Shown here: piece after piece, positions 12,290-23,700 of the stretch
Position numbering within the stretch: position 1 is the first letter of the stretch
How the letters are laid out: each line of letters opens with the position of its first letter
NCBI GenBank assembly: GCA_961205875.1
Contig: OY540820.1
Coordinates: forward strand, 5,704,001 to 5,768,000
From: Sialis fuliginosa
Lineage: Eukaryota; Arthropoda; Insecta; Megaloptera; Sialidae
Direction: 5' to 3'
Length of the DNA: 64,000 nucleotides
Program-made: the position numbers and the translations under genes
The notes under the pieces: model-generated
Seen by the model: only the letters and a program-made list of their open reading frames with translations
Databases searched by the model: none
What the model was told of the DNA's origin: nothing

Positions 12290-12652
12290 TGGATAATAAT
12301 AATAATCTTAATCTTTATTCAATAAAACCTTGTATAGGCACTGAATGTGTTAATAAATATAATATTATACATTCAACATAAGTTTATTTATAACATATTA
12401 TATTCACTTATCCTCTACATTGAATCGATTGGATTTTAATTCTTTAATTGATGCGTATAAATTTAATAAAAAATTAAAAAATATATTTGAAAATACTTTC
12501 GCTAATTTTTGTGTTTGTTTCAAATTCCTGAGTGATCAGAAATAGCAATTGGTATAATTTTAGAAAAAAATGAATCTTCATTAATATTTACCAGTAAATT
12601 GTCTATATTATACACGTAGCAGATTTATTTGTTGACCTAGTTGGCGCTTTAA
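12290..12652 (-). mobile_element. LINE remnant: APE-endonuclease fragment joined to a 3' tail
   Basis: On the minus strand one frame reads YVYNIDNLLVNINED then SKIIPIAISDHSGI before a stop; the ISDHSGI motif is the SDH signature of the APE-type endonuclease of non-LTR retrotransposons. The same strand ends with AATAAAGATTAAG and an ATT-repeat tail, a usual LINE 3' end. Reverse transcriptase is absent, so the copy is internally deleted. It interrupts a family A element. Confidence 0.6.
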
Positions 12653-13792
12653 CTTTAAACTAATTATTAGTATAATTTATTTATTAATTATTATATTATC
12701 ATAGCAACTGATTTACATTGTTTCAAATTTGTCCATTCTTTCTTTTATATATTTTGTGTCGTAGATTTTTTTGATGTTAAATCTTAGGTTTTCATAAAAT
12801 ATTAATAGCCACGATACTGCTCAGAAAAATTATCTAACTATTGGTAAAAACCGCATTGAAATTGGTTCAATAATTCCCGAGTCTATAAGCCTCATACAAA
12901 CGAACATTCATTTTTATATAAATGTAATTATTTTAAAAATGTGCTGCTTGTCTATCCTGACAACTTTTGTATTTAAAGTTTTCTTCCATTTGTTATAATA
13001 AATGAAATATTGAACTTTGACACAGTCTTGGGACACCCTGTATATGAAGACTATATTTAAATGTTTTAATGAGGGGAATAAATAAAAACGCCATCAGAAA
13101 AAATCTCAAAGAGAATCCCAATAGCAAAAATATATAATAAACACTTCAACTATGATATATTGTTTGATTAATGCAGTTCGTACAACATTGCATAACAGAT
13201 CCTTGTCGAAATGAACGTTTATAAAGTGAGGAAGAACATTTTGCAAGCCTTGCATACAAACTACAAGTACTCGGGAAAGGATGAATTATGCCGCAGATTA
13301 AAACTAATTTGCAGACCTATTTACTAACAACATTGAATCATCTACTTCTCTAAATCAATTGTTCATTATTTACCGGCTAAATTTGTAGGTATTTTACATA
13401 TATTTTCTCAATTTTTATGTCCGGTTTTACAGACTGAAATTTTGCAAGCTTACAAGCACTTTCAAACGGGGTATTAAACTTATATGACATGCAGTTTTTG
13501 ATAGATAAAAATGCGCAGTAAGTTGGTTTTTACCGTTTTTATTCAAGGTAAAAATATAGGTACTTTAGTAAATATACCTTACATACCTTTTGTTATATAA
13601 AAACAAGGTAGTCTCAATAGCTCCTTGACCAATCAGGGTTTGTGCGGGAATTACGTCCCCCAGGACCCAGAGGATATATTATTATTCTAATGTTATAAAT
13701 GTATAATCGGTACAGTAAAAATAGATTTTTCGAACAAAATAATCTCTTTATCAACGAAACTTGGTATATAGAGATATATACATAGTTTGATA

Positions 13793-13925
13793 CCTATACT
13801 TTAAGAAACCAATGAGTGTAGTCGACCAAGGGGTGCAGGGGTGGTTTTACAAGGGGTGTAAAATTGTTTTTTACACAAATAACTTCAAAATGACAACTGC
13901 ACTTATTGGTTTCTTAAAGTGTAGG
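13793..13925. mobile_element. 133-bp MITE inside a palindrome
   Basis: The inverted ends CCTATACTTTAAGAAACC and CCTACACTTTAAGAAACC are flanked by TA. The flanks themselves pair (GGTATATAGAGATA...TAGTTTG), so this sits in the loop of an outer palindrome running about 13756-13951. Confidence 0.7.
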
Positions 13926-13949
13926 TACCAAACTATCTCTATACCAATT

Positions 13950-14107
13950 TTCGAAACAGTCTCCTCCGCCGCTTCGACCTTGCAAATCTATTATATGTGA
14001 TTCAATACAAGTGGCATGTTAGCTGCGTCGAAACGGCGCTGCGTTTTGACGCAGCTAACGTGTAATAGATTTGCAAGGTCGAAGCAGTGACGGAGACCGT
14101 TTCTGTA
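13950..14107. repeat. Nested hairpin, GC-richer than surroundings
   Basis: Outer arms CTTCGACCTTGCAAAT / ATTTGCAAGGTCGAAG enclose an inner hairpin GTTAGCTGCGTCGAAACG / CGTTTTGACGCAGCTAAC. A transcript of either strand would fold into a long two-part stem. It may be another MITE; no target duplication was identified. Confidence 0.65.
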
Positions 14108-14410
14108 AAGTAACAAGGCTTAACTAATCTGTCAATTTGATTTTTTTTATTTTTAAATTATTTGTAAAGAACAATTACAAAATCCTAAATAAAATAATAA
14201 GATTTACTATAGAATACGTAGGTCGAGGACATAAATAACAAATAAATGTTTCATCGTCATGCAGGATATGCTCATTAAATGTTCAACTGTTACTCTTACT
14301 GCAATCTTGGTCTATCTATAGAATAATACCATATAATATAATATATATATTATCTAGATGTGTTTTCAATCTATTATCTTTCAATGGCATATGTTACAAT
14401 ATTGTACATA

Positions 14411-14526
14411 AGGTACTGGCTGGTACCAGTCTTGCATTATACCTATTTACATACTTACCTACCCCAGTGTTGGATTCTTGTTTAATTAAATCTACTAAAT
14501 TAGAAATATTTGTTGATATTTGATTC
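14411..14526 (-). mobile_element. Family A fragment
   Basis: Only the 3' TIR side of family A (reversed) is present: AGGTACTGGCTGGTACCAG, then a diverged CCCCAGTGTTGG and AAATTAGAAATATTTG, stopping at TTTGATTC. Confidence 0.6.
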
Positions 14527-14832
14527 AGGGGTTATTTTTAAAAAAAATTTCAACTGTAGATAGCTTCTTCTTTTGCTTTTTTGCTCTATACAAGTGCCCA
14601 ACCCTCCCCTCCCCCATATGGTGTACTTCTGATAAATTGAAGTACCACTATTCTAACTTTCAAAACTGTAAATTTCTTTATAACACCATGCATGCTAAAT
14701 TATGTAAGCATCTCTACATAAAGGATTAACAAACACTTTTTTAAACATTTATAAATATATATTTATATTAACATAAAACTATAATACAATCATATGAATA
14801 AATACTTTCATATTGTAAAGAAAAAATACATT

Positions 14833-14838
14833 TTTATT
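14833..14838 (-). promoter_or_regulatory. Polyadenylation signal AATAAA overlapping the stop codon
   Basis: On the minus strand the end of the glycosyltransferase-like gene reads AGTAAATAAAAATG, so AATAAA overlaps the TAA stop (14836-14834). If this signal is used the 3' UTR would be only about 10-30 bases. A further AT-rich stretch follows, so a later signal cannot be excluded. Confidence 0.4.
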
Positions 14839-15945
14839 TACTATCACAAATTTTATTACTGTGATCTCCACGTTTACAAAATATCCTCAATGAATCTCTG
14901 ATTAGCTGAGATACGCTCTTATTATTATCTCTATGTGCAGCCAATATTGCTTGTTCAAAAAACGCATGGCATGTCGTTTTTGTAGCCATATAAATGCCAT
15001 TAGCATCTACATTTGCAGATCCGTCTGATATTGAATCAAAATTTGGAAACAGATCTTCCACATTTTCAAAACTAATCGTTGAATAGTTCGCATGAACTCC
15101 GCTAGAATCCACTGTATCTATTTCCTTTCTCACTATATTTTTCAAGTCCCCTTGTAGCCAATTTTCGTCCAATATATGAGATGTTGATAAGGTCACTTCT
15201 GTTACATTTAAACTATCTTTTTTAACTTCTTGTGTTGAATTTTCTTTAACATCACGTTTGTCTTTTTCACTAGCAAGTTTATCCAACAGAACACTTTTTA
15301 ATGTAGTTAAATCATCTATTGATATTTTACGAAACAAAGTATCTAAATCACTAGGCATTACTAATTTTTTGATTTTAGCTAAATCACCCAATTCACCGGA
15401 TGCATTGCTTTTTTTATAATTTTCCAAAGAAAATGAAACACCCCCATATTGCCACAGAGCTAATGCTCTCGCAGTGAAATCAAGAACATCATGTTTTAAA
15501 TTAAACCAACAATCTTCGAGAGGGGTATTTTTAAAATAGGCATTACAATTGGTTTCTGTCATATTGATATTGGCTTTGCCTAAGTACAATTTTTGGAGTT
15601 CTTCTTCAGTGGTTTTGTCTACTGTAATGTTATTATTAATCGTACTGTTACCTGTCAAAGAACAGTTTTTGATATTAATTAAATTTATTTGATAATCTTT
15701 GTAATGGTTGACCAGTGATTTCAATACGGCCATTTGTTCTTTCGTCCAGTTTGGAGTTGTGTGGACCAAATACATCTTCGATAATGTATTGTTGTAAACT
15801 TTCTCTGGTTTAAATGTAAAACAACTTCTTTTGTATTGTGTTGACATTTTGTTAGTTTCAACTGTCAAAGCTATAGTTAGAAGAGCTAGAAATATTAAAA
15901 TCAGTCCAAAAGTTAAGGCCCCCGACCAACAAGCTGCTATATGTG
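14834..15945 (-). CDS. A4GALT-like glycosyltransferase-family protein, exon 2 (anchor and lumenal domain, DXD lost)
   Basis: This is the second and last exon of a 421-residue protein. The acceptor is a T-run ending cAG at 15947-15946. A single hydrophobic segment (about residues 56-77, GALTFGLILIFLALLTIA) gives type II topology. The lumenal part has about ten N-glycosylation sequons. Family resemblance: KMYLVHTTPNWT then a beta-alpha start as in Gly_transf_sug proteins; YFKNTPLEDCW, which matches the FRDTPL region of alpha-1,4-galactosyltransferases; and ALALWQYGGVSFSLEN (about 211-227), which matches the helix and GG before the DXD loop. The metal-binding DXD is replaced by SLE, so nucleotide-sugar transfer may be lost. 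The C-terminal part (NGIYMATKTTCHAFFEQAI) resembles the conserved C-terminal region. The stop TAA overlaps an AATAAA signal. The family assignment is inference from motifs. Confidence 0.75.
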
Positions 15946-16427
15946 CTGAAAAAAAAAAAAAGTGATAATTATCAATTTTTTATTTGAAATTAAATAAATT
16001 ATGATTTTTTATTGTGTTTGCCACTAATTTGTAGCTATTGAACTGATCTATAAAGTTCAAATAAAACATAATTATAGTAAATGGTGGACCCATAATATTT
16101 GTTTGAATTTTGACGCTTTTTAAGGGTTATCATTTTTATCATTTTTTTTTAATATCGCACTTACATTTTTTTAAATAATTCAAAATTATTATGAAAAATA
16201 GGTACTTGTCTATTATATCCCCGATATTGTTGCAGTTTTCGAAAATAGCAAACGAATATGCAATAGTAAAAATCTTAACTATTTTAAAAATAAATTAAAT
16301 TAACATAATCGAATAAATTGTAAAACTATACGGTACGGAACACTAATATACACATGGCTCGACTCGCACTTGACAAATTTTTCAGTGTAAATAAAATAGA
16401 ATTGATCGTTCTTGAATGTGAAATGTC

Positions 16428-16641
16428 TAGGGTGACCAGGTCTCAGGTTTTGACCCGGAGTCTTAGGGTATCGGTGCAATTTCTGACGAGTAATTTGATG
16501 ACGAGTAAACAAAAAATGTAAAAAATAGAGCAGGGGGCGAAAAAATGCAGATTAGGGTAATAAATTTTATCATAATAAAAATAAAAATGAAAAGGATAAA
16601 ATAAAATAAAAAGGGGTGTTCATTTACATCTGGTCACCCCA
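16428..16641. mobile_element. hAT-type MITE in the glycosyltransferase intron
   Basis: A 214-base element with ends TAGGGTGACCAGGTCT and (inverted) TGGGGTGACCAGATGT, flanked by perfect 8-bp duplications GAAATGTC (16420-16427, 16642-16649). Confidence 0.85.
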
Positions 16642-16689
16642 GAAATGTCCATTACTCATTATTGTATGAAATGTATATAGACAACTTAC

Positions 16690-16843
16690 ATGGCCATTTT
16701 GTAATAACAGTTGCAGCTCCTTGCGTTAGGTCATGAATACGGCTCCTATCTTGTCTTTCCGGATTTTTTATCTCTCTATCTTCCTCTTCCATATACAGAA
16801 GTAATAATGGGCATCTCTCTCCTTCGCCTAATTTAGTTTGCAT
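16690..16843 (-). CDS. A4GALT-like glycosyltransferase-family protein, exon 1 (cytoplasmic tail)
   Basis: This exon holds the start codon and 51 residues, beginning MQTKLGEGERCPLLLLYMEE, then one base before a canonical donor (CCAT|GTAAGT, GT at 16689-16688). It is hydrophilic and charged, as expected for the N-terminal cytosolic tail of a type II Golgi membrane protein. The leftover base T joins the first two bases of the exon ending at 15945 to make a Ser codon, after which the membrane anchor follows at once. The intron (15946-16689) contains a small hAT-type element at 16428-16641. Confidence 0.75.
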
Positions 16844-16849
16844 TGTTGT

Positions 16850-19560
16850 ATAATGTTATATTTTTCTGACTTCTCTTTCCATAAAAGAATTTCCACTGTA
16901 AATATTATTGTTATATTAAAACACAATAAAATAATATTATCTTTTAAAAAATGTCAATGGATTGAAAGATTGTAACTAAATTATGATAAAAGTAGTGGAA
17001 TTTTTAAAAAATTTATTGAAATAATAAGAAGTGGGGAAATTAAATTACAAATAATGATAATTACCATAATCTTATTTATTAATTTCACCAATACAATAAT
17101 TTTGAAACAGATAATTATCACTTGGAGTAGAATAAGATAAAAGGGGTGATACTATTCTCAAAAAAATATTAGATACTATATAAAAGAGTGGTTACTCTTA
17201 TCACCCCCTTTCTTTAACAATATTAATATTTGAAATTATTTATAAAAGTGGTATATAACTTTTGAAGAAAATTATAATTTAATTAACAATTATTTGAAAA
17301 GAATCTATATTTTGTAATACTTTTAAATAATCTACAATTGTTGTTTACAAAAAAGTTTATCAATATTTTATAAGTACAATTTTCATATACATATTTCATT
17401 TTATAGTATTATCTGAAAATTAATGAAATATTGTTGTATTTATCGATAAAACTACTAACATTTCACTGAAATTATCATAACACCATACAACACAAACACT
17501 GTTTTGTTAAATTTAATTTTAAATAGAATATTAACAATTCACCACCAAATATTATCAACAATTAAAAGACCTTACTTAAAAGTTGCACTGAATTCATTAA
17601 ATGTTTAGCTAAATCAGCATTTTGCTTACCAAAAATGTCGTAATCCAAATTAAACAAATGTGTTAATGTTTTCATAAAAAAAACATAAACAATTTTAACT
17701 GTATTATTAAAAGAACCTCAACTACTGTTGCATATCCGAAATATGATAATTTGTTACTTTTCTTTGAAAGATTTTAAATAAAGCATTTTATTGTTTTGAC
17801 AGTAGTATGTGACAAAAGAAAAAACAATGGTTTTGTTATGAACGATAGATCTAGAATACATTGATAATGCATTTAAAATACCTTAAAATTTAAAATGCAT
17901 ATATTTTTTTTCATTGTTGTGTGCCCAAAGCCAAAAAACAACTTTTATATTTGTAAAATTAACTCTCTTATAATATAAACAAATATATTTTTTAATCCTC
18001 TTGTATCATCCCTAATACAATTTAAAAAAAATCAAAGTCAATTGTTATAATTTTCATATCAACAATTAATTAATTATTCCACTTGAAAATCAGTATTGAT
18101 TTAAAAATTTAATTAAAATTTGATAAGATAATATTTTATCTTTAATCATATTATCACTTCTTGAAATAAGAAACATACTAGGTATAAATATCTAATATTT
18201 TGTATTACCCATTATTATTGGCAAAATTCAATGCAAAAAAAAATGTTTTATATTTGAAATTTTAATAAAAACTTTGTAATGAAAAATATACATTATTGTA
18301 TGTATATAGTCTATCTACATTCATTTTTCCTTTAGACACTGCACAAAATAACTTTTAGAACTGCACATTTGCATTTTAGAGCTGCACAAACAAGTTAGAG
18401 CTGTAAACTAAAGTAACCCCTGCAACCAACAATATAATTATAGAAAATAAAATTATACTTACTAGTTACGAATAAGGTAGATTATCTTCTCCAAGAATAA
18501 TATGAATATTACACACAACAATGTTATTATTTAAATATTTAAACACACCAAACAATTGTTATTTTAAAAATCATATGTACCATAACAACAATGTCAACAA
18601 TCACTTAAAAGAAATGTTTAACACATGCAAAAGTATTTTAAAACTGTGGTTATTAAAGCTTAAATAATAATATTTAACTATTGTTCTTTACTTCCTCAAA
18701 AGATATAATATTTTGAAATATGTAGGTTGGTGGACTAAGTTTTAGCGAACGAAGTCAACAAAAAAGTGACGCTTATTTTGAATTTATCAAATGTATATTC
18801 ATGCAGTCATATATGTACATACATATTTATATACGTATTTTATTACTTTTGATTATAATTTTAATGTTGTATTCATTTTCAGATTATTTTTTTCAACTTT
18901 TTTTTAATAATATGTGGATTGTCGATGTAAACTCTTTAGTTTAGACAGCTGGTTTACGTTTTAGTACTATAGTTTAAAAGTTTAAGCATTTTTTGTGCCA
19001 TACATTTTTTCTAAAGTTTATGGTTTCTGAGTAAAAAATTCTTGAAAGTTCAAAATCTCAAATTATTTTGTTAGATATCTTGGAAAGCTTAGGTTGTACA
19101 AAAAAAAGTTTTCAATGAAAGATTCGTGTTTTTTTACGTAGAATAAGATTACTAAAAAAACTATAGGTTCCTATTCAAAAAATGATGTTGACTTTCAAAT
19201 ATCCTTGAAGGCCACGTTAAAATAACAAATACATATTATTATTCGATTACCCCCTCACAACCAAATATTTTTTGATTGAAACATTTTTTTCAAATATGCG
19301 ATGGTTCTGAGATAATAATCTGTAACACTTTAAATGCCCCAACCTGTATAATACAAACAAAATTCTAAGCATATTTCATTGTTTTAAATACATAGCATAA
19401 ATTAAATTAATTCAATTTTTTACTGACAGGTGCCATTTTGATTATTTAGGGCCCTATGATAATCAAGGCCTTAGTACGTCAAACATTATTAGTATAGACT
19501 CTATACTATAGAGTTTATATTAACCGCATTACTGGAAATAATAATTATTCAGGTAGTTGT
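16850..19560. other. Gene-free AT-rich stretch
   Basis: 5' flank of the glycosyltransferase-like gene on the left and downstream region of the CBM14 gene on the right. Only simple AT-rich sequence and, at 19340, a TACAGGTTGGGGC transposon end pointing left were noticed. Confidence 0.4.
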
Positions 19561-19592
19561 AAATAAAAAAGACACAAGTAAAATACAAATCT

Positions 19593-19598
19593 TTTATT
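19593..19598 (-). promoter_or_regulatory. Candidate polyadenylation signal of the CBM14 gene
   Basis: On the minus strand the sequence reads TGCCAATAAAAGATTTG about 740 bases past the stop codon at 20339. It is a perfect AATAAA in an otherwise gene-free stretch, so a 3' UTR of roughly 750 bases is plausible. Other AATAAA matches occur by chance in DNA this AT-rich. Confidence 0.35.
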
Positions 19599-20338
19599 GG
19601 CATTATTATTATTTATTTGTCGGAGATCAGGTATAAAAAATATCATTTGTTTATTGTAATACAGATATAATGTAAATTGCATATTTTAATATTACTTAAA
19701 AGACAATAAATATAATGAAAAGTCTTAGCAACTTCTTCCTATCAAAACAAAGTATGTATTGGCAATTATTAAAAGTAACGATTGTCAATAAATAGTGATT
19801 CAATAGAAAGGTTGCTACAAAATATTAATATAATAAATAGTTAATATCCTTCACCATACCCCATTAGTTTTACTTTATCTTAATTATTTAAAAAAACTGT
19901 TGTTTTTTTTAGTTATATCTATGGTAAAGTATTCTGAAATAACTATTTCTAATAACTTTTCCTTGGAAAAATTGAAGAAATGTTATTTCGTTTTATTATG
20001 TAGCACCAAAGTAGCTTCAATAATTGATTTTCTGAATTAAACAAAATTTAAAAGTAACATACTTTCTTTAAATATAAATATGTTTAATTGCAGAAAACGT
20101 TATAAAATAATAAATTACGTATACAACTAGAACACAAGCATTTTTACATGGCAATCATGGCTTATCTAAATAAGATTTAGAAAAATTAATTACCTAATTT
20201 TATATACATTTTAAAGTGTCAACAATATTTTTAATAACAAATAATAATTTTCTAGCTGATAATCATTTTTTAAATCGATATTTCAAGTATATTGTTTACT
20301 ATCAATATAAGTTGACGGTCTTATTAAATTGTGATTCA

Positions 20339-20644
20339 CTAAAACGATATGTTATATGTTTCGATTGGTACATCCCATCGTCTTGACCACTCTTCATGAG
20401 CTAATCTCTTCACTCCGCTGCACATATTGAGTCTATTTGTTCTCTCACACCTTCTCGATACAGGCCAATAAGTGTAACCAGTTGGGCATTGGTAAATATA
20501 ACCTCGCATCTTATGGTTAGATGATAATGATCTAGAACACTTAATGAAATTAGCACTACACTGTCCATTTTCACCATGTAATTTGTCATCAATTGAGTAA
20601 TGGCCTTCTCCTGGGCACAGAGGTTCGTTGCTTATCATTTGTAC
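20339..20644 (-). CDS. Multi-CBM14 mucin-like protein, exon 3 (last CBM14-like domain)
   Basis: The last exon starts after a tctAG acceptor (20646-20645) in phase 0, matching the donor at 20703, and encodes 101 residues to a TAG stop. It holds a twelfth, more diverged cysteine domain: LCPGEGHYS, GQCSANFIKCSRS, YIYQCPTGYTYWP and RRCERTNRLNMCSG. Compared with the standard domain it has a longer spacer between the first two cysteines and none of the FYRCV signature, so it resembles the distant C-terminal CBM14 copies of other insect mucins. The tail is RRWDVPIETYNISF, with no membrane anchor, so the protein should be secreted. Confidence 0.85.
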   Translation of the reverse strand, partial: VQMISNEPLCPGEGHYSIDDKLHGENGQCSANFIKCSRSLSSNHKMRGYIYQCPTGYTYWPVSRRCERTNRLNMCSGVKRLAHEEWSRRWDVPIETYNISF

Positions 20645-20703
20645 CTAGAATTGAATTGATTATTATAATTTTATGTATTTAGAAATCACATTTCATTACT
20701 TAC

Positions 20704-23700
20704 TGGGGGTAAAGAAAAGTCATCCAATCTTCTGTAAAGCCTTCTCGAAGCTATTTCTCCTTGACATTTTTGTTTAGTTTCATTTTCAGGTAAACATTGC
20801 ACTTTTTTGTCATCATAAATCATATTATCGGGACATGACAATACCAGTATTTTCATATCATAATTTGATGGATTTGTTGTACATTGGTAAAATAAGTTGC
20901 AATATTTTGGATGTCTTTTGAATCCTGTTGGACATACAAGTAATACTTGATCTCCGTCGATTTCAGAAATCGGACAGTTAGTTGTCGAACTTCCAACAGC
21001 TGTAGTAGTTTCTTGACTGTCTGTTGATGAATCTGTAACAGTTGTCTCTTGGCCATCTGTATTTGTTTCTGTTTGAGAAGTCGTTGTTTCTTGTATAGTA
21101 GTCATTTCAGTTTGAGAAGTTGTTGTTTCAGCTTTAGACGTTGTCATTTCAGTTTCAGAAGTTGTAGTTTCAGCTTTAGATGTTGTTATTAGATGTTCTG
21201 TTGTTTCTTGTGTGGTTGTTTCTTCCGTAGTTATTTCAGTTTGTGAAGTCGTTTTTTCTTCTACAGATGTGGTTGTCTCTATTTTATTTGTCGTTGTCTC
21301 CATATCTTCACTTGTTGTACTTTCATTTGAATCAGTTGTCGGTTTACTTGTTGTTCCTTCTGTTGACTCTTCAGTTGTTGTCTGAGAAAGTGTTGTACTT
21401 GAATCTGTTGTTGTTTCTGTAGTTGTTTCACCAGGTTCTGTTGTAGTTTCTGAACTTCCATCACACTTTCTTGGAGGATAAACAGACTCTTCATGATTAC
21501 ATGTATCTAAAGCTGGGTCGAAAATAGTTCCTTCTCCACAATCGAAATAATAAACTGAAAATCTTTCACCTTTTCCATCGTCCCAATCTACACATCTATA
21601 GAACTTTTTACAATTAGTGGGATGTGGGTAAAATCCTGCAGCGGTACATGTTATATTGCCATTTTGTGGTTTAGGTTTGGATGACGGTGTTGTTTTATTT
21701 GATTCACCATTGCCAGAAGGTTCAGTTGTATTCGTTGAATCTGTACTTTCATTACCTTCAGTTGATTCTGAAGTTGTTGTTTCTGATGTAGTTGTAGCTT
21801 CTGATGGAGATGACGATGAAGATGGCTCTGGTTTTGCTGATGGCGATGAAGATGGCTCTGGTTTTGCTGATGATGATGAAGCTGGTTCTGGTTTTGCTGA
21901 TGACGATTCATTACTAGCGCCAGAATTACATTCTGGTCTGTTCACAGCATATGGGTAATTGCATGTTTCTATATCGGAATCCCAGACAGTTCCTTCGCCG
22001 CAATTAAATTCAAATCGGTTATAACCACCTTTACCATTATCAACGCATCTATAAAACTTCTTGCAATTTTTAGGATCTGCTTTGAAACCTTCTTTATCGC
22101 ACGCTACTCCCTTATTATTGCTTGGTTTTGCATTAGCGGGGGTTTCTGTAGATTGTTTTGAAACTTCTTGGTCTGGGTTTGAAGTTGAACCAACAAATGC
22201 ATTGTTTTCTGTCGATGAAGACTCATTTGTTTGAGTTGGTGTTGAATTATTTGGAGATGGAGAACTACTACTTGGAGCTTCTGTCGTTTTTTGTGATTGA
22301 TCGGTATTTTTTTTACATTTATCGTTTTTCACTGCCCAAGGATGATTGCAAGTTAATATATCTTCATCCCACACAGTTCCTTCACCACAATTGAATTCAT
22401 ATCTATTATAACCACCTTTCCCATTATCAACGCATCTATAGAATTTTTTGCAATTTGTATCGTCTCCCATAAATCCTTCTTGAGTACATGTTTTTTTACC
22501 ACTTTGTTGAGATTGATTGGTTTCTGATGGTTTTTCTTGACTGGAAGGTTCACTTGTTGGTTTTTCTTGACTGGAAGGCTCACTTGTTGGTTTTTCTTGA
22601 CTGGAAGGCTCACTTGTTGGTTTTTCTTGACTGGACGATTCACTTGTTGGTTTTTCTGGACTAGATGATGCGTCTGTTGTTTCTGATGTTTGTTCTGATG
22701 TGGGTTCTGTTGTTGCTATACTCGATTGTTCAGTTGATTTATTTTGATTCTCTTCTGTTTCTGGTTTGCTTGTAGGATTTCTTCCGTCATTTGTATTTCC
22801 ACTTGATGTGCAGTTGGAATTGACTGCATTTGGGTGATTGCAACCTTGAATTTCTTGATCCCATACCGTACCTTCCCCACAATTGAAATCATATTTGGTA
22901 AAGCCACCTTTTCCATTATCTACACATCGATAAAATTTCTTACAGTCTGTAGTATCTGCGAAAAATCCTTCGTTTTCACATTTACCAGATGTTGGCTTAT
23001 TTTCTTGCGATCCTTGATTTTCTTGCGATCCTTGATTTTCTTGCGATCCTTGATTTTCTTGCGATCCTTGATTTTCTTGCGATCCTTGATTTTCTTGCGA
23101 TCCTTGATTTTCTTGCGATCCTTGATTTTCTTGTGATCCTTGATTTTCTTGCGATCCTTGATTTTCTTGCGATCCTTGATTTTCTTGCGAACCTTGATTT
23201 TCTTGCGATCCTTGATTTCCTTGTGAACCTTGATTTTCTTGAGAATTTTCATTTCCTTGACTAGTAGTACTACTATTCGATTTACATTTTCCATTTTTAA
23301 TAGCGTACGGATGGTTACATCCTTCGATTTCTTGATCCCAAACTGTGCCTTCACCACAAGTAAATTCGTATTGCGTTAATCCACCTTTTCCATTATCTAC
23401 ACATCTATAAAACTTGCGACAGTCCTGATCATTTGCATTGAATCCCTCTTGCTTGCAATTATTTTTTTCTTGACCACTTTGAGATTCTTGGGAGCCTTGA
23501 TTGTTACTTGATCCTTCATTTCCTTGCGAACTTTGACCACTTTGAGATTCTTGGGAACCCTGATTGTTACTTGATCCTTCATTTCCTTGCGAACCTTGAC
23601 CACTTTGAGATTCTTGGGAGCCCTGATTGTTACTTGATCCTTCATTTCCTTGCGAACCTTGACCACTTTGAGATTCTTGGGAGCCCTGATTGTTACTTGA

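Larger units (their letters stand above)
11872..12763 (-). mobile_element. Family A element, broken, with two nested insertions
   Basis: Reversed copy. Its left TIR is split at a TA by the element at 11877-12116, and its middle by a LINE remnant at about 12290-12652. It ends abruptly near 12763 (TTTTGTGTCGTAG), lacking the last third. Confidence 0.75.

Noticed and set aside
16300-16512. Minus-strand frame of 70 codons in the glycosyltransferase intron
   Set aside because: It overlaps the hAT-type MITE at 16428-16641 and has no splice or domain support.
22990-23240. Regular short repeats that could suggest a CRISPR array
   Set aside because: Units are directly adjacent with no unique spacers, in frame with a protein, in a eukaryotic setting.
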